Source of the DNA: Sisyra terminalis
Taxonomy: Eukaryota; Arthropoda; Insecta; Neuroptera; Sisyridae
Reading direction: 5' to 3'
Assembly: GCA_958496175.1 (NCBI GenBank)
Contig: OY292279.1
Coordinates: 12,896,001-12,960,000, forward strand
Length of the DNA: 64,000 nt
Part shown: positions 50,802 to 63,204 of the stretch, piece after piece
Numbering within the stretch: position 1 is the stretch's first letter
How the letters are laid out: the number at the start of each line of letters is the position of its first letter
Position numbers and translations under genes: made by a program
The notes under the pieces: generated by a model
Told to the model about the DNA's origin: nothing
Database searches by the model: none
Seen by the model: the letters and a program-made list of their open reading frames with translations, nothing else

Positions 50802-52587
50802 TATATATAACAAATATCTTCTGAACTAATAATAATTTTAAATTCTTGTGCTATATTTATTAGTACGTACCCACGAATAGAGTTGTCGAAGATAATTTGG
50901 AAAAGTATCTAGATAAGTCACTTTTTCTAAAAATTATCGGAAATTACTTTGAATATCTAGGTACTCTTAAAAAATGGAATTTAAATATTTATCTTAAGTT
51001 ACTTTTAAGATATTTGAAACGATTCTTATTAAGTTACTTTGAATAGGTACTAAAGCTGTACTAGTTTCATAACGTAAAGTAAACGTTAGTGTATGTATTT
51101 TAATATTTTTCTTACTTTTATTAATTTAAAAAAAAAAAAGAAATAATTGTTGGTCTAAACCCCTATAAATACAAAAATACTTAAAATTACGATATAATAT
51201 TAATATAAGGGGTATAAATTGCGCCTTATAGAATAAAAATAAAATTTTCTATCTAATCTCTCGATATCAAGGTATGAAAGTTACATTTTGGTATCTAAGA
51301 TACTTTTTAAGTTACAAACTACAGTTCCATTTTTAAAAATTTCTAAGATACAAAGTACTTTTTACCAAAAAAATAAAGGAACCAAGATACAGTATCATAG
51401 ATAAAGTAACTAAGATGCTCAATTTGATGAAAATTTTGGGTTTAATTTGACAGTCAACGGAATTATTATAGCAAATTCACTGATTTGATAAATATAAACT
51501 TCTTAATTTCTAATTTAAAATATTTGAGAAACTAAAACAAATTATAACAAAAAAATAATCCCTAAATCTCCCGAAACAATTGTGGAAGTGTTATTTGATT
51601 CAGAAACACAGGCCCTTACCAAAAAATCATGAAAATGTCGTAAAAATTAACCAAATAAATTAATTACTTAAATCAAATTTGTCTACTTCAGTATTGGGTA
51701 GAGTAAAAAAAAAAAAAATTCTAGGGAAGAGATCCATCTTTTGCACGTTTTGATGAAATCTGGAAATATCCATTAATAATACAATGGGCTCAGGTTTGCA
51801 ATTTATACTTTTGCAGTTAATTGGTAAAAATCGTAAGAAAAACGTAAAGTTTTAAGATAGTTTTAAATAAACGCTAATGAAAAAATAACGAAGAATTTTT
51901 TTTTTTACAAATGGCCTTCAAATATGTATTTTCATTGTACATTTAACGTTCAGTATTTTTTTTTTATGTTATTGCAATATTACGTGAAGCATTTCATTTC
52001 TAATACAAAAGCGAAAATTATTTATATAACGATACATATAAATGGTACACAATTTTCCTATTTAACAATTGCATTTTATATTGGCAATAAAAATTTTATT
52101 TTTCCAAGCTCTTTTTATAGCTTATAAGTGTTTGATTTTTAAATATAATAATTGAATTATTTGAACGCTATTGTTTCAAAATATTGACTATATTGTTTTT
52201 TTCATAAATCTAGAAGTTAAAAGCCAAAAAATAATATAAAAATTTGCAGTTGGTTTTATTCCACTGAATCCACGTTTCGATAATATTAAATGGAAAATTT
52301 CTTAAATTTGTATAAAAAGGGAGGGACACTTGACGATCGTGATTCTTCATTTGATTATTTATAGAAAATATTTGGAAGTGTAATCAGTACTTTGAAACTT
52401 ACGGAACTAAAAATGAGTCAAATGTTTTATTTCTAAATTAATCTAAGTGCAAAACAAACTTAATCCCTTATTTCATTAACTTCACGCTTATCAAGTATTT
52501 TTCTTTTTCTTCATAAGCTAATGTTTTTCTTTATTTTCAGCACTCGACAAAAATTAGAAAATCTATATCTTTTATAAATATATAAAA
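50802..52587. other. AT-rich, nothing recognised
   Basis: Repeated AAGATACTTT/AAGTTACTTT phrases at 50880-51420 look like decayed short tandem repeats. No gene. Confidence 0.4.
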
Positions 52588-53377
52588 TAGGATGATTTTT
52601 TTTTTGGAACTTTTTTTTTTGCTCCCATGCCGAAATTTTGTTGAAAATACTTCAAAAAAAATTCCCTGAAAGTTTGAGCTCTTAATATTAATATTAAGTA
52701 CTCGCTCACAGCGTGTGAAAATTTTCCATTTAAAATACACCTAAACTTTGATTTTTTTTTTAAAATTTTTATAGCTCAGCGGAATTTTATGGTATCGGCT
52801 CGCTCAAAGTCGGGATTTTTTTACAATTGTATGTTCTACAAAAGTGCCTATTGCGGCAAAATCGAAATTTACACGGGCGAGGTAGTACGGGTCACTAAAC
52901 CTAGATTTCTCGTTTTTCTCTCAGTAACTGACGAATTACAAGACCTACAGAAAAAATGTAAATAGCAAAAAAGTTCCAGAAAAACAAATTGCTAAGATCG
53001 ATATTTCTCGAGACATTGAGCCTTGAATTTCTCTTACTATAAAATTTTTACGGATTATTGAGTAAAATTTAAGAAAATATTAATTTTTTATTCTTTATTA
53101 AAAATTATTAAAAATAGGCACTTTTGTAGAGCATACAATTGTAAAAAAATCCCGACTTTGAGCGAGGCGATACCATAAAATGCCGCTGAACTATAAAAAT
53201 TTAAAAAAAAATCAAAGTTTACGTGTATTTTTAATGGAAAATATTCTGACGCTGTGAACGAGTACTTAACATTAATATTAAGAGCTCAAACTTTCAGGGA
53301 TTTTTTTTTGAAGTATTTCCCACAAAATTTCGGCATGGGAGCAAAAAAAAAATAGTCCCAAAAAAAAAATCACCTTA
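52588..53377. mobile_element. Foldback element, copy 2
   Basis: Left arm 52588-52880 and right arm about 53110-53377 are reverse complements (TTTGCTCCCATGCCGAAATT, GTTTGAGCTCTTAATATTAA, AAAGTCGGGATTTTTTTACA and others). Arm organisation parallels copies 1 and 3 (CTCTTAATATTAA and TTCTACAAAA in the same order), but the arm sequence differs. Ends are AGGATGATTTT and AAAATCACCTT. No clean target duplication. Confidence 0.78.
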
Positions 53378-56300
53378 AATTATAAAATTTTCAACAGTAG
53401 AAAGTTTAGTATAAATATTTGAATTTGTATTTCCAAAACCAAAAATAAGAATCTGTTCAAGTAATCTTAAATATCTTTCGGACAACAAAAGTCAATGTTT
53501 CTTGAAATAGTATAACTATCATTTGAAATTCTTACGAGGAAAAATTGGATTATAATTTTTAACTTTATTTTTGGCATAAAGCACCGAAATTTATATTTTC
53601 TTGTAATACTTTAACAAGCGACCATAGTGTTAACCTGTTAGTTTTGGTATAAGTGCCATTTAAGACAAATTATTTTATTTTAAAGAAAAAAATCTTTTAC
53701 GCAAAAAAATTACATTCCTATCATTGTTTATTTTTATCTGCTTTCAAGATGGAATTGCCATTTATATATTGCATTCATACAATCATACTTCATACTATAT
53801 CATTCATGAGTCCATAGAAAAACTCAACTAGGAATGCTTTTGATTTATTGCTATTGTATCCTTACACTATTCCATAATAACTAAAAAGTAAGTTTCACCC
53901 TCTTGATCTAGTAATTTGATTTATAAAGTGAGCATTCGTTGAAACTTAGCTTAAAAGGAAGTTTGAAAGCTCCTTTAGAATAACAATACAAATCACTTGA
54001 GATTTGTTTGCAGACAAGCTTGGAAAACACGCCAATCCTTTCCAAAAGTTGTTAAAGACGAAGATTTTCCAATGGAAAAATATTGAACTGAAATTAAATA
54101 TAATTATTTATTGTAAATATTTACAATATTACAAAAAGCAATTTTTCTTTTGCCGTTTAAAAATTTTGTTTTATCAATGAATTATGAGAAAAACTATTTT
54201 TCTTACTGTTTCTTTTTACACTTAATGTAATTGGTTTCCTTTTAAGTTAATATTTTAATGAAACTTTTACTTAATACCATTTACGATTATTACACTTATT
54301 AGAGGTTATTATTAAAACAACTTGGACGTTGGCGACAAAATAATTAGCCTAAATATATATTCATATTACCTTGTAATTGGTAGAAATATTAAAATAAAGT
54401 TAAAGTATTCTTATACATTCAATAAAGCACTTTCTTCGGTTATATAAATGAAAAATTAAGGAATTATATATAAAATTGAATTCTACGAAAAATGGATAAG
54501 TATAAATCTGTATTTCGTAAGAAATGAAAAACTTTGCTAATAAAACAACAAAGAGTTATTCTTTCCGGAATTTTCATTGTGATTAATTTATTTAGTCCAA
54601 GAAGATCAAAAAAAATTTAAGCCCTTGGAAAAATTTACAAATGTCATTAAAGTTGGGGTTTGTTAGACTTTTCATAATGAGAATAAGAAAACAAATTCTG
54701 GGTATTATATTCGTAGATTGTGATTAATGTCATTAATGACAGAGATTTAGCATGAATTCTTCCAACTTTGCTTCGAAAATATGAGAATCGAGTTCGAATA
54801 TTGTCGTTACATTATAACAGATATATAGTTTAAAAGACTTGTGTTTAATTTTTTTTTGGCCTTGTAATTGGTTCGGAGATCCTATCACTCTCTAACTGGC
54901 ATTTCATTGCAACAATTCAGGCGAAATGGTCATTTCCAGATGTCAGTAATAAAAATGCACATTCCATGCTTTGCGCATAATTAACTTAAGTAGATAAAGA
55001 TAAAAACTACGAAGTTCGAGGTGATTTGGTGGACCATGAAGAAAACGTTGATTTAAAACAATTCGAGCACTCTATACTATATCTCCATGGATATACTTTA
55101 GACCAGTACAATCTAGTAATATCTCATTCTCTCTTTTGTTTTAAATTAAATTCACAAATTCATCGTTTCATCATTTACTCATTAATTTGTATGTATTTTT
55201 GAAAATATCGTAATTTTTTTGTAAAAAGAGGTTTTCGAGGAAAAATTGTCCTGAGAATTGGTATCTGAGGCGTGAAATTTTATTTTCTATCTAAAACACT
55301 TGATTGATATTTTTTTATTATTATAGTTATCTGAAAAACGTTTGAGAAACTCTGTTTTATATCCATTATAACCATAATATACCAATAAAAAAAAAAAAAA
55401 CAACAAATTATTTTTAGTGAAAGTCTAATGTAAATTAATGGCTGCGACAATAGAAAACTTTTTACTCAAATAATTATAAGTCATTAATCATCTACAAAAA
55501 CTTTAGTTTTGTCATGAAAAATATAAGTTAAAAAATGAATAATCGACATGGGGATTTCCATAACTATTATATTTAATAACGGAAAACATTATTTGAAAAA
55601 AAATATATTCCTGCAGTGTGATAAATAATATCAATTTAATGATCTGATTTCTCAGGCAAATAAGATATAAACGTACCAAGAAAAGTTCTCAGAAAAATTC
55701 CCATTGACAAAACCTATAACGCGTTTATGTTCTAACCGGATATATACTGTTTAAGGCGCTAAACCCAAATATAACAACAATATCACAAAATCCGACGAAC
55801 GAAACGGCAAAGTCGAATAATGTACAAATAAATGAAAAAGTATCTCAAGCATAAAATAACGTTGCTATATTAAATATGTGGAGAAAAATAAAAGGTGGTT
55901 TCAAATTAAACACAAAACTTGGTAATTCCAAGCGGGAATTCATCCCATTTTCACATCCCTAATATACATCCCATATATAGATTTAACAAACCGAGAGATG
56001 AGCTTCTATATTATCCCATATTGAAGAAAATGAGGGTTCATACTGCAACGAGCCAATTTGGGTTTGAGATTTTTTTTTAAAAGAAAATTAGATGCTTATT
56101 ATATGTATTCAGGTTTTAAATTAAAGGTCACTATCCTATTTACGACGAAAGAATGTATTAGGGCTTTTCGTTTGGTAATTATTATGATAATAAAAGAGCG
56201 TCATATAAATATAAACTTATATTAATTAGATCGATTTTTACTGAAGTATAATGAAAAAATATTTGCATCGTTTCATTATTTTTCAATAAGAAAAAATAAT

Positions 56301-57246
56301 TGGTATATTTCCCTTTGAAGAGTTTTCTTGAATTTTTTTCCTCTTATTAAAGATTTTAAATAAGCATTCATACGTTATTAAAGCTTTCAATTGCCACCAG
56401 ATAAGACTTCAGTAAATCTGAAGACGCAAAAAGATGATAATCATAGTTTTTTTAATAAAAGTCATCCCTAATAACTAATTTGGTCTAGTTTACCTTTATA
56501 ATTCCTACAGATATGTTGTTTATAAAATTTCCTATAAATACAGTTGTTTTCTATACATCTATACATACAATGGTTGGGGAATAAGTTGGAGTGGACTGAA
56601 TTTCAATAGGATTTTCTATAAAAAGAATTACTGCTTCTAATTTTTACCATTATTGATCAACTAAGGACCAATATTCTTACTTTTAGATTGATAGACCATA
56701 TCCTGAAGATAGCTGTTTTATGGATAAATATGTATCTGTTAGATAACTCCTTTTCCTATGTATGCATATTATTAAATCGTTATTCTATTTGAAAATATAC
56801 GTTTTCTCCATTCTTCGCATTAAACTTAATCTGGAAGAAAAATGATACAATCTAGATCTAAAATTACCGACCCTTAATAATTTAAATTATGACTAATGTG
56901 CGTATAAATTTTTTATAATATTTTATTGGTGTTTCGCGGGGAGAGGGAGGTCAACTGATAAGATTTTAGTGGATAACTCAAATGAATGATGATTGTAATT
57001 GAAAGGAAATAATGGGATTAAAAATTATGTACTAAAATATCGTAAAGAAGGAAGTTTGTGTTTGTAAGGGGGTATTCTGATAATTCCGTTATTTCGATAA
57101 CATCATTATATGATCAAGAAGATTTTTGTATATCAATTGAATCAGTTTCCTGAACCTATTTAGTTAAAATCGGGCAAAATTTACTGGGTTAGAGAAAAAA
57201 TTCAAGAGTTGTTTAGTTTTTTTAAATTCAATTTTTTTACCACAAT
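53378..57246. other. 3.9-kb AT-rich stretch, nothing recognised
   Basis: No exon-like or repeat boundaries were found. Confidence 0.4.
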
Positions 57247-57510
57247 AAAGAGGACAATTCAGGTTATTTAAGATCGGATTTTTTTAATTAATGTTTTTTT
57301 ATTTTTAAATTAGCTACGTTTCGTTACATATCATAACTTCATCAGTTTTCTTGAATCACAAAAAAACATTTTAGTTTCCTAAATATTTTTTGTGATTCAA
57401 GAAGCCTGATGAAGTTACGATACGTAACTGAACGCAGCTAATTTGAAAATAAAAAACAATAATTAATAAAATCCGATCTTAAATAAACTGAATTAACTTC
57501 TTTATTTAAT
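57247..57510. repeat. Inverted-dimer element, short copy, with hammerhead-like motifs
   Basis: AAGAGGACAATTCAGGTTAT ... AAGATCGGATTTTTTTAATT at the left pairs with ATCCGATCTTAAATAAACTG at the right. The minus motif CTGATGA-A-GTTATG-ATA-TGTAAC-GAAACG is at 57317-57345 and the plus motif CTGATGA-A-GTTACG-ATA-CGTAAC at 57406-57430. Same family as 31620-32215, but with arms of only about 110 bp. Confidence 0.75.
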
Positions 57511-57854
57511 TAATTCTGAGATCTGAATTTTATCATCTATTTTTTTAAAACTTCATTAGTAAGTAGAATGAAAGAGCTGTAGTGGCTATTGTAAATGTGT
57601 ATTTTTTGGTAAAACCTTTAAACAAATTTTATACTAAACTGATTAGAGAATATTTGTAAAACCATAACGTTTATTTAATTATATTTTTACGAATTGGATC
57701 AAAATTTCTAGTTAAACTTTTGGTTTTCTATAAACAAATTAGAAAGAAATCAAATTTTGGTCTGGAAAGTCAGGAAAATGACTTGTATTGAAGAAAACAT
57801 TGAACACCCAGTAAAAATTCATAAAATCTTAGTTACCTATTTAAAGATTTGATT

Positions 57855-58265
57855 TTTTCGCTGACTTTGAAAAGTTATACTGTTTATACATTATATGAAA
57901 TATATTGTGGTCTTATTTATGTAATATAATTTACAGAAGTAAACTATAAACCTAAATTTGAATAAAGCAGGCCATTTACGCTCCGACTTGCAGTCCAACT
58001 AGTCGGACTACTAGTTGGATCGCCTAAATGATCCAACTAGTCCGACTAGACATCCAATTTTCAACGACACCATTCACGATCCGATCTTAGATCTAACTAA
58101 AGTCGGAACACAAGTTGGACTACAAGTCGGAGCGAGAATGGCCTGCTTAAAAGTTCAAACAAATGAATTACTTATGTTTAGTCCAGATACATATTTCGAG
58201 TGCCAAGCAAGCTTTCTTGGTGATTATCAAGTAGTATTGGATCGCCCCGAAACTCATATGCAATA
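57855..58265 (-). mobile_element. Penelope pLTR fragment (copy 4), interrupted by MITE B
   Basis: TTTTCGCTGACTTTGAAAAG (57855) through ACCTAAATTTGAATA matches the reverse complement of 14270-14362. After MITE B the match resumes at AAAGTTCAAAC and continues through the decayed CGAAATATGTATCTGGAC hairpin region to about 58265. Confidence 0.8.
57965..58150. mobile_element. MITE B, copy 2 (intact)
   Basis: Terminal inverted repeats AAGCAGGCCATTTACGCTCC and GGAGCGAGAATGGCCTGCTT, continuing inward through GACTTG(C/T)AGTCCAACT. About 186 bp, non-coding, inserted in a Penelope pLTR. It shows the undisturbed form of the element at 25091-25490. Confidence 0.85.
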
Positions 58266-58528
58266 GCTCAGGTTTACCAAAATCAAATTTATGTTTGTTG
58301 TTAACTTTTGTTAATTATATTACATTAATTAGTCCACAATATATTTCATATTATGTTTAAATAGAATGCATGATATATTGTTTTTTCAACAAAAATCTAT
58401 TTTTCTTGAAGTAAAAAATCGTCTTGGTTGTCTCTTTTCCGATTCATTTATGATTATTTTCTCTTTATAGTAGAAGTGGAATTATAGTAGTGGTGCAACT
58501 TATAATTAATCGTTTGTTGTATGACAAT
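58266..58528. other. Spacer
   Basis: AT-rich, no feature. Confidence 0.3.
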
Positions 58529-59453
58529 TAGGGTGGTCCTTAATAGGAATGTTCTCGAATTTCTTTGCTCCCAGGAGCTCAAATGCTTCCAAATGGATAA
58601 AAAAAAAATCCCTAAAAATTTGAATTCTTAATATTAACTTTAAGATAGTCCGCTTTCCAACTTAAGTTTTTTATGGAAATAATGTGGGAAAAATTTAATG
58701 TGTTCTTTAGAATTCCATAACTCGGCGAAAAATAAATCAATAATAACTAATCGCGTCATGTTTATTGTAAACTTAACGCTCTACAAAAAAGAGCTTTTAT
58801 AATTTTTCGCTAAACTTATTGGCTTAAGAGTTATTGGCTTGAGAATGCGACCCTAATGGTCAATGGAAATATAATGCATTTTTTAACTGAGCAACGGAAA
58901 GCTGGGAATTGGTTATATAGCTAAAATTGAATCTGATGACAATGAACAAGTACAAAGAATGAAGAATTTACTACCAAAGTTACGTCGTGAAAAATCACAA
59001 GAAAAATATTTTATTTGCTTCTTTTTGATTATAAATACAAATTTTGCTCTAAGAAATTTGATATATTTCGTAAAAATAAGTATTTACTTAATAATTATAG
59101 TTGATAATATTCATAATTATATAATAATTAAACTTTGAGCTCGAATAACTCTTTAGATTTAGTCAAAAGGTTTAGCGAAAAATCATAAGAGTTTTTTTTG
59201 TAGAACGTTAAATTTACAATAAGCATGACGCGATTTATTATTTTTGATTTATATGTCGCTGAGTTATGGAATTCCAAAGAAAAAATTAAATTTTTCCCCC
59301 GTTATATCCATAAGAAATTTAAGTTGAAAAGTGGACTATCTTAGAGTTAATATTAAGAGCTCAAATTTTTAAGGAATTTTTTTTTATCAATTTGAAAACA
59401 TTTGAGCCCCTGAGAGCAAAGAAATTCGAAAGCACCTATTAAGGACCATCCTA
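58529..59453. mobile_element. Foldback element, copy 3
   Basis: Begins TAGGGTGGTCCTTAATAGG and ends CCTATTAAGGACCATCCTA. Arms of about 310 bp pair with roughly 15 percent mismatch by eye (GAATTTCTTTGCTC, CTTAATATTAACT, TCGCGTCATG, TTAACG(C/T)TCTACAAAAAA). The target duplication ATGACAAT/ATGACAGT (58521-58528, 59454-59461) matches 7 of 8. Non-coding. Confidence 0.85.
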
Positions 59454-59461
59454 ATGACAGT

Positions 59462-60980
59462 GCACTAAATCTCATTAATCGATACTTATGACTGAATTTT
59501 GAACCCCAAAAAATGCATTTTGATCTCTAATTTTTCATCGTGAGCATCTCAAATATAACCGATGCCTATTTAGAAACAATCGTAAGACCGAAATCGATAT
59601 TTTGAAGAAGTTTTTCCGATTATTTATAGATCATTTTTGATCGTTCAAATCGCTACATGGAACTCTATAAAGATTGGGATGTATTAAAGTAAAGGGTGTA
59701 GATGAAAATCTCACTTTTGGATTGAATTTTACCCTTAAAATATTTTGTTGATGACTAAAAGCTCTGGTACGAAATAATTTTGGGATTTCAAGAAAATGCT
59801 TTCGAGTGTTTATGCACGGTTCAACACTTCAACCAATTATTGAATTGATTAATGCGGATAATTGTGAATTAAAGCTCTTCAATGTTTTCCCTCGAAAGAT
59901 AAACGAAACCTTTCAACACGTCATTCACGTCGAACTCACCCCTCTGAATCTTTTTCGTTAACATTTGTTAGCCTTATTGTTTATTGTCCAATTATAAACA
60001 AAGATGTACTTACATTAAGCGTACGTTATTGATTAAAATTGAAAAAGCAAAGCTTCAGGAAAACTCATATTTTCCATTTTCTGTTAAACGTGCTACTTTC
60101 AATCCACGTTGCTTGGTTTCGGTGCATATTTTTCCATTTGATTGCCTCAGAGATCAATAAGTTATTGTTATAATAATTTAATTTACAGGTCTGATGTTTT
60201 GCGTTTAAATTTATTGAATTTCCTACACAAATAACAGCTAATTGCTGTTGGCAAGGTTATTGATAATTACTATTGTAGAAGTGTAATATTTTGTATATAT
60301 CAATTTTCAAATTGTATTTTTACTTATATCGAAAAATATTAGGGGAAGTTTTTGCCATTAATTAACCCTCACTGACTCATAAATTGAAACTATCTGATGC
60401 TTTTAGCTATAGTTATTGTGTGGGTGCTTTTATCTGGGTTCCATTTAAGCAAATGAGATGCTAATGACGTCATTGTGACAAGAGGCATAATCACGAATGT
60501 ATAATTGTTTGAGGCATCACAATTTTATTATCTAAACAATACAACCCGTCTTATAAATACGTAATTTACAAAGTGTATATAGTTTAGATCGAAATTTTCT
60601 GTCATGACAGTTTTCTGGCGTACACCCTAACATTCTGAAAAGTTAATTTTACGACAATTTTCACGCATGTAAAACGTGAATAATGCAATTAATTGGAGTT
60701 TCCCACTTTGCCATCCCCATGTAAGAACGTTGGAAACATGCTAATAATAAAGGGGTTTATCGTGACGTAAGTTGAACACCGCCGTTTCAAATCCCACAAC
60801 AATTCTACACGACGCCACGTGTTCAATGGGGAAAATGCTTGGCATTATTTTCGGCATTGTTATAACTTTTAAGTGTCGGTAATTTTTGTAAATATTCTTG
60901 GCTTTAAGGGTTGAGGGTGATGATAAAGTTTCGAGCTGTTTGATAAAATTTATTAAATTATACACTTTTAATCAACTCCA
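59462..60980. other. Non-coding, less repeat-like stretch
   Basis: 59880-60130 and 60420-60900 have more even composition and no repeat hallmarks. 60441-60472 holds ATGCTAAT directly before TGACGTCA (octamer-like and CRE-like motifs). This could be conserved regulatory DNA; no coding signal is seen. Confidence 0.35.
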
Positions 60981-60984
60981 TTAC

Positions 60985-61060
60985 TACCTGATACCTACGA
61001 TTTTGTCTGCGTGGCATTCCAATAGGTTGGCAAAAATTTTTGAGTAAAAAAGCTTCAAAA
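60985..61060 (-). mobile_element. Possible terminus of an RTE-like repeat
   Basis: CTGATACCTACGATTTTGTC-TGCGTGG resembles the complement of the GCAGACGAAGTCGCGGGGAT terminus seen at 23.3 and 35.1 kb. It is too decayed to extend with confidence. Confidence 0.35.
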
Positions 61061-62550
61061 ATACAATTTTTACTAGAAATTATCTAATGAATTTTGACCA
61101 TAAAAGCACTTTCTGACTTTGATAAAAATTATTTCATGTTTTGCCGCTGGCGTTTTTCAAAATATACTCTACATTCTTGAGAAGGAGACAGCATTAGAAT
61201 GACATCATATTTGTTAAAACTTAAATTTTCATAAAAATTTAGCTACATAGATAAGCAAAGTTTATAATTTTTTTAAGGTCCTAGAGTCCACTATCGATTG
61301 GAAAATGTTGTGTAAATAAATTGATATTTAAATTATCATTTCCCAAAAAAAAACTGCGTAATTGTTCTACCGCAAACAATATAAGGGGATAACACGATAT
61401 TTAATCTTAGTAATTATTGAAAAAAAATAAACATTTATTACTTATCATCAAGAGCATATCATATCTTTGTTTTTTTTTCAACTATGTCATAACAACATGT
61501 TGCTACTATTAAATAGATCATTAAAGAAGTGTAAATAACCTCTTAATGGTTTACTATAGAACACGGAAAACCTTCCCATCCAAAAGTGAAGAGGTTTAAA
61601 TCTTGATATGATTACCAAAAACTAACAAACCAAAAACTAACAAAAATACTCCAAGATATACCAAATAAACAGTTAAAAAAATTTTTTTCATATTAATTTT
61701 TAATCTTATTTTGCGAACAAATCATTTTTTATATTATGCAATTAACACAATTTAGTGGTTAAAACTTCATCCTCTGAAGGTGTAATTATAATGGACTCTT
61801 AACGCGCTTTTATTATAGTTAGTACCCAGGGCTTAATTGGCATTTATTTTATTAAAGAGGGAGTTAAATTAAGATGTGTGCTTCTAAACTTGTTTAAGGG
61901 TTGCACTAAGAAGTAAAGTCGGTAGGGAGTTCCCTTACGTATACCTCAATAAACAAGTAAATAAACAAGTAGGTACTGTCTACCTAATTTCCCATTTTTT
62001 CTTTGTGGTTTATTTGCCAAAGATTTTCAGTTGTAAAACTTTCCGGTTTATTATAGTAAGGGATGAAAATTAGGTGTTTGAAAATGAATTGGCGGAAGTA
62101 ATATTTTCTTTCATGGGAAAACTAAGAAGTTAAATTACTAATATTTTATCTAATTAAGATTTGTAAATATGTAGTGATATAAGAATTTAAAAGTATGCCA
62201 GTTTTTTGGGATAGAGTACCTACACAATAGTTTGTTTAACATTAATATTTTTTATTCATTTTTATTTTTCGATTTATATTTTTGTCGTTTTTATGTGAGG
62301 GTATGTGTTTAGTAATAATTTTTTACCAAATTTTTCGATAAATGCATTTAAGTTCAGTAACCCTTGATTTCAACTTTCTACAATGTAGTTTTAAAGCAGA
62401 GTATATATTGGTCCTTAAATATATAATGGGTATTGTGTTTTTACTAATGAGTTGCTGGGACTTAGCTTAAAGCTTTAATAGTTCCCTCGATATAAGTTTC
62501 GATTAAATTTTCTAAGACTTTTCAAAAGTATACTTTTGTTCAAATTACTA
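61061..62550. other. AT-rich, nothing recognised
   Basis: No features beyond simple A/T runs and an ACTAACAAACCAAAAACTAACAAA direct repeat near 61618-61645 (two partial units). Confidence 0.4.
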
Positions 62551-62560
62551 TGCATCTTAA

Positions 62561-62910
62561 TTGGGGATTGCAATCCCGCATTGTTTCCAATCCCGCGGGA
62601 TTTTCGCTGAATTGACTTCGTAACAGCGGGATCCTGCGGGATTCCGCAGAGCCTAAGATTCAGCTGGATCCCGGTGGATTGCGGGATCCCATTTTGCTGG
62701 ATTGCAATCCCTAATGGCTACGTCGCTCTTAAAACACGTTGATAAGTAGATTAAAGGCGGCAATTTGAATAAATTTGCACCGGCTTATATTTGCGGATTC
62801 GAATTGCTGATCCGTAAGATATTCCGGGATCCCGCAGAGCCTAAAATTGAGCTGGATCTCCCTCGATCGCGGGATCCCACTTTGCTGGATTACGATCCCA
62901 AATCTCAATT
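62561..62910. repeat. GGGATC-rich palindromic repeat, two related segments
   Basis: Contains the 14-bp perfect palindrome GGGATTGCAATCCC (62564-62577), a related inverted GGATTGCAATCCC near 62700, and many GCGGGATCC/GGATCCCGC motifs. CCGCAGAGCCTAA(A/G)ATT - AGCTGGATC - GCGGGATCCCA - TTTGCTGGATT occurs at about 62645-62710 and again at about 62830-62895. It is probably a MITE with a duplicated right half. No coding capacity. Confidence 0.65.
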
Positions 62911-62974
62911 GATATTTATAAGTTGAATTTAAGTAAATATCATTAACAATTCAACGTTGAATTAGTTTTCTGAA

Positions 62975-63086
62975 AAATTAAACCGGATTTGTGTTACTAA
63001 GGTCTGTAGCAAAATTTGCTCGATACGAGAATTGAACCCAAAATCAATCAATTTTGGAGTGGTCACCTAGACCACTCAGCCACCAA
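62975..63086 (-). mobile_element. tRNA-derived SINE, minus-strand copy
   Basis: On the minus strand: GGTGGCTGAGTGGTCTAGGT (A-box region), GACCACTCCAAAATTG, then GGGTTCAATTCTCGTAT (B box), GAGCAAATTTT and a short tail. It matches the plus-strand copy 120 bp away but has a different anticodon-region sequence. The tail and the second copy argue against a functional tRNA gene. Confidence 0.7.
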
Positions 63087-63204
63087 TAGGGCGTTTATAC
63101 TATTATTCTTCTACATTGACTTGTACTTTTATTACTTTAGTTTTTGATAAGGTTTTTAGTACATCACTTCAAAACTACAAACCCAAATTTACATTTAGAC
63201 TACT

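Noticed and set aside
52537..52740. A 67-codon ORF across the left arm of foldback copy 2
   Set aside because: It is the translation of a non-coding inverted-repeat arm and runs through poly-A/T tracts.
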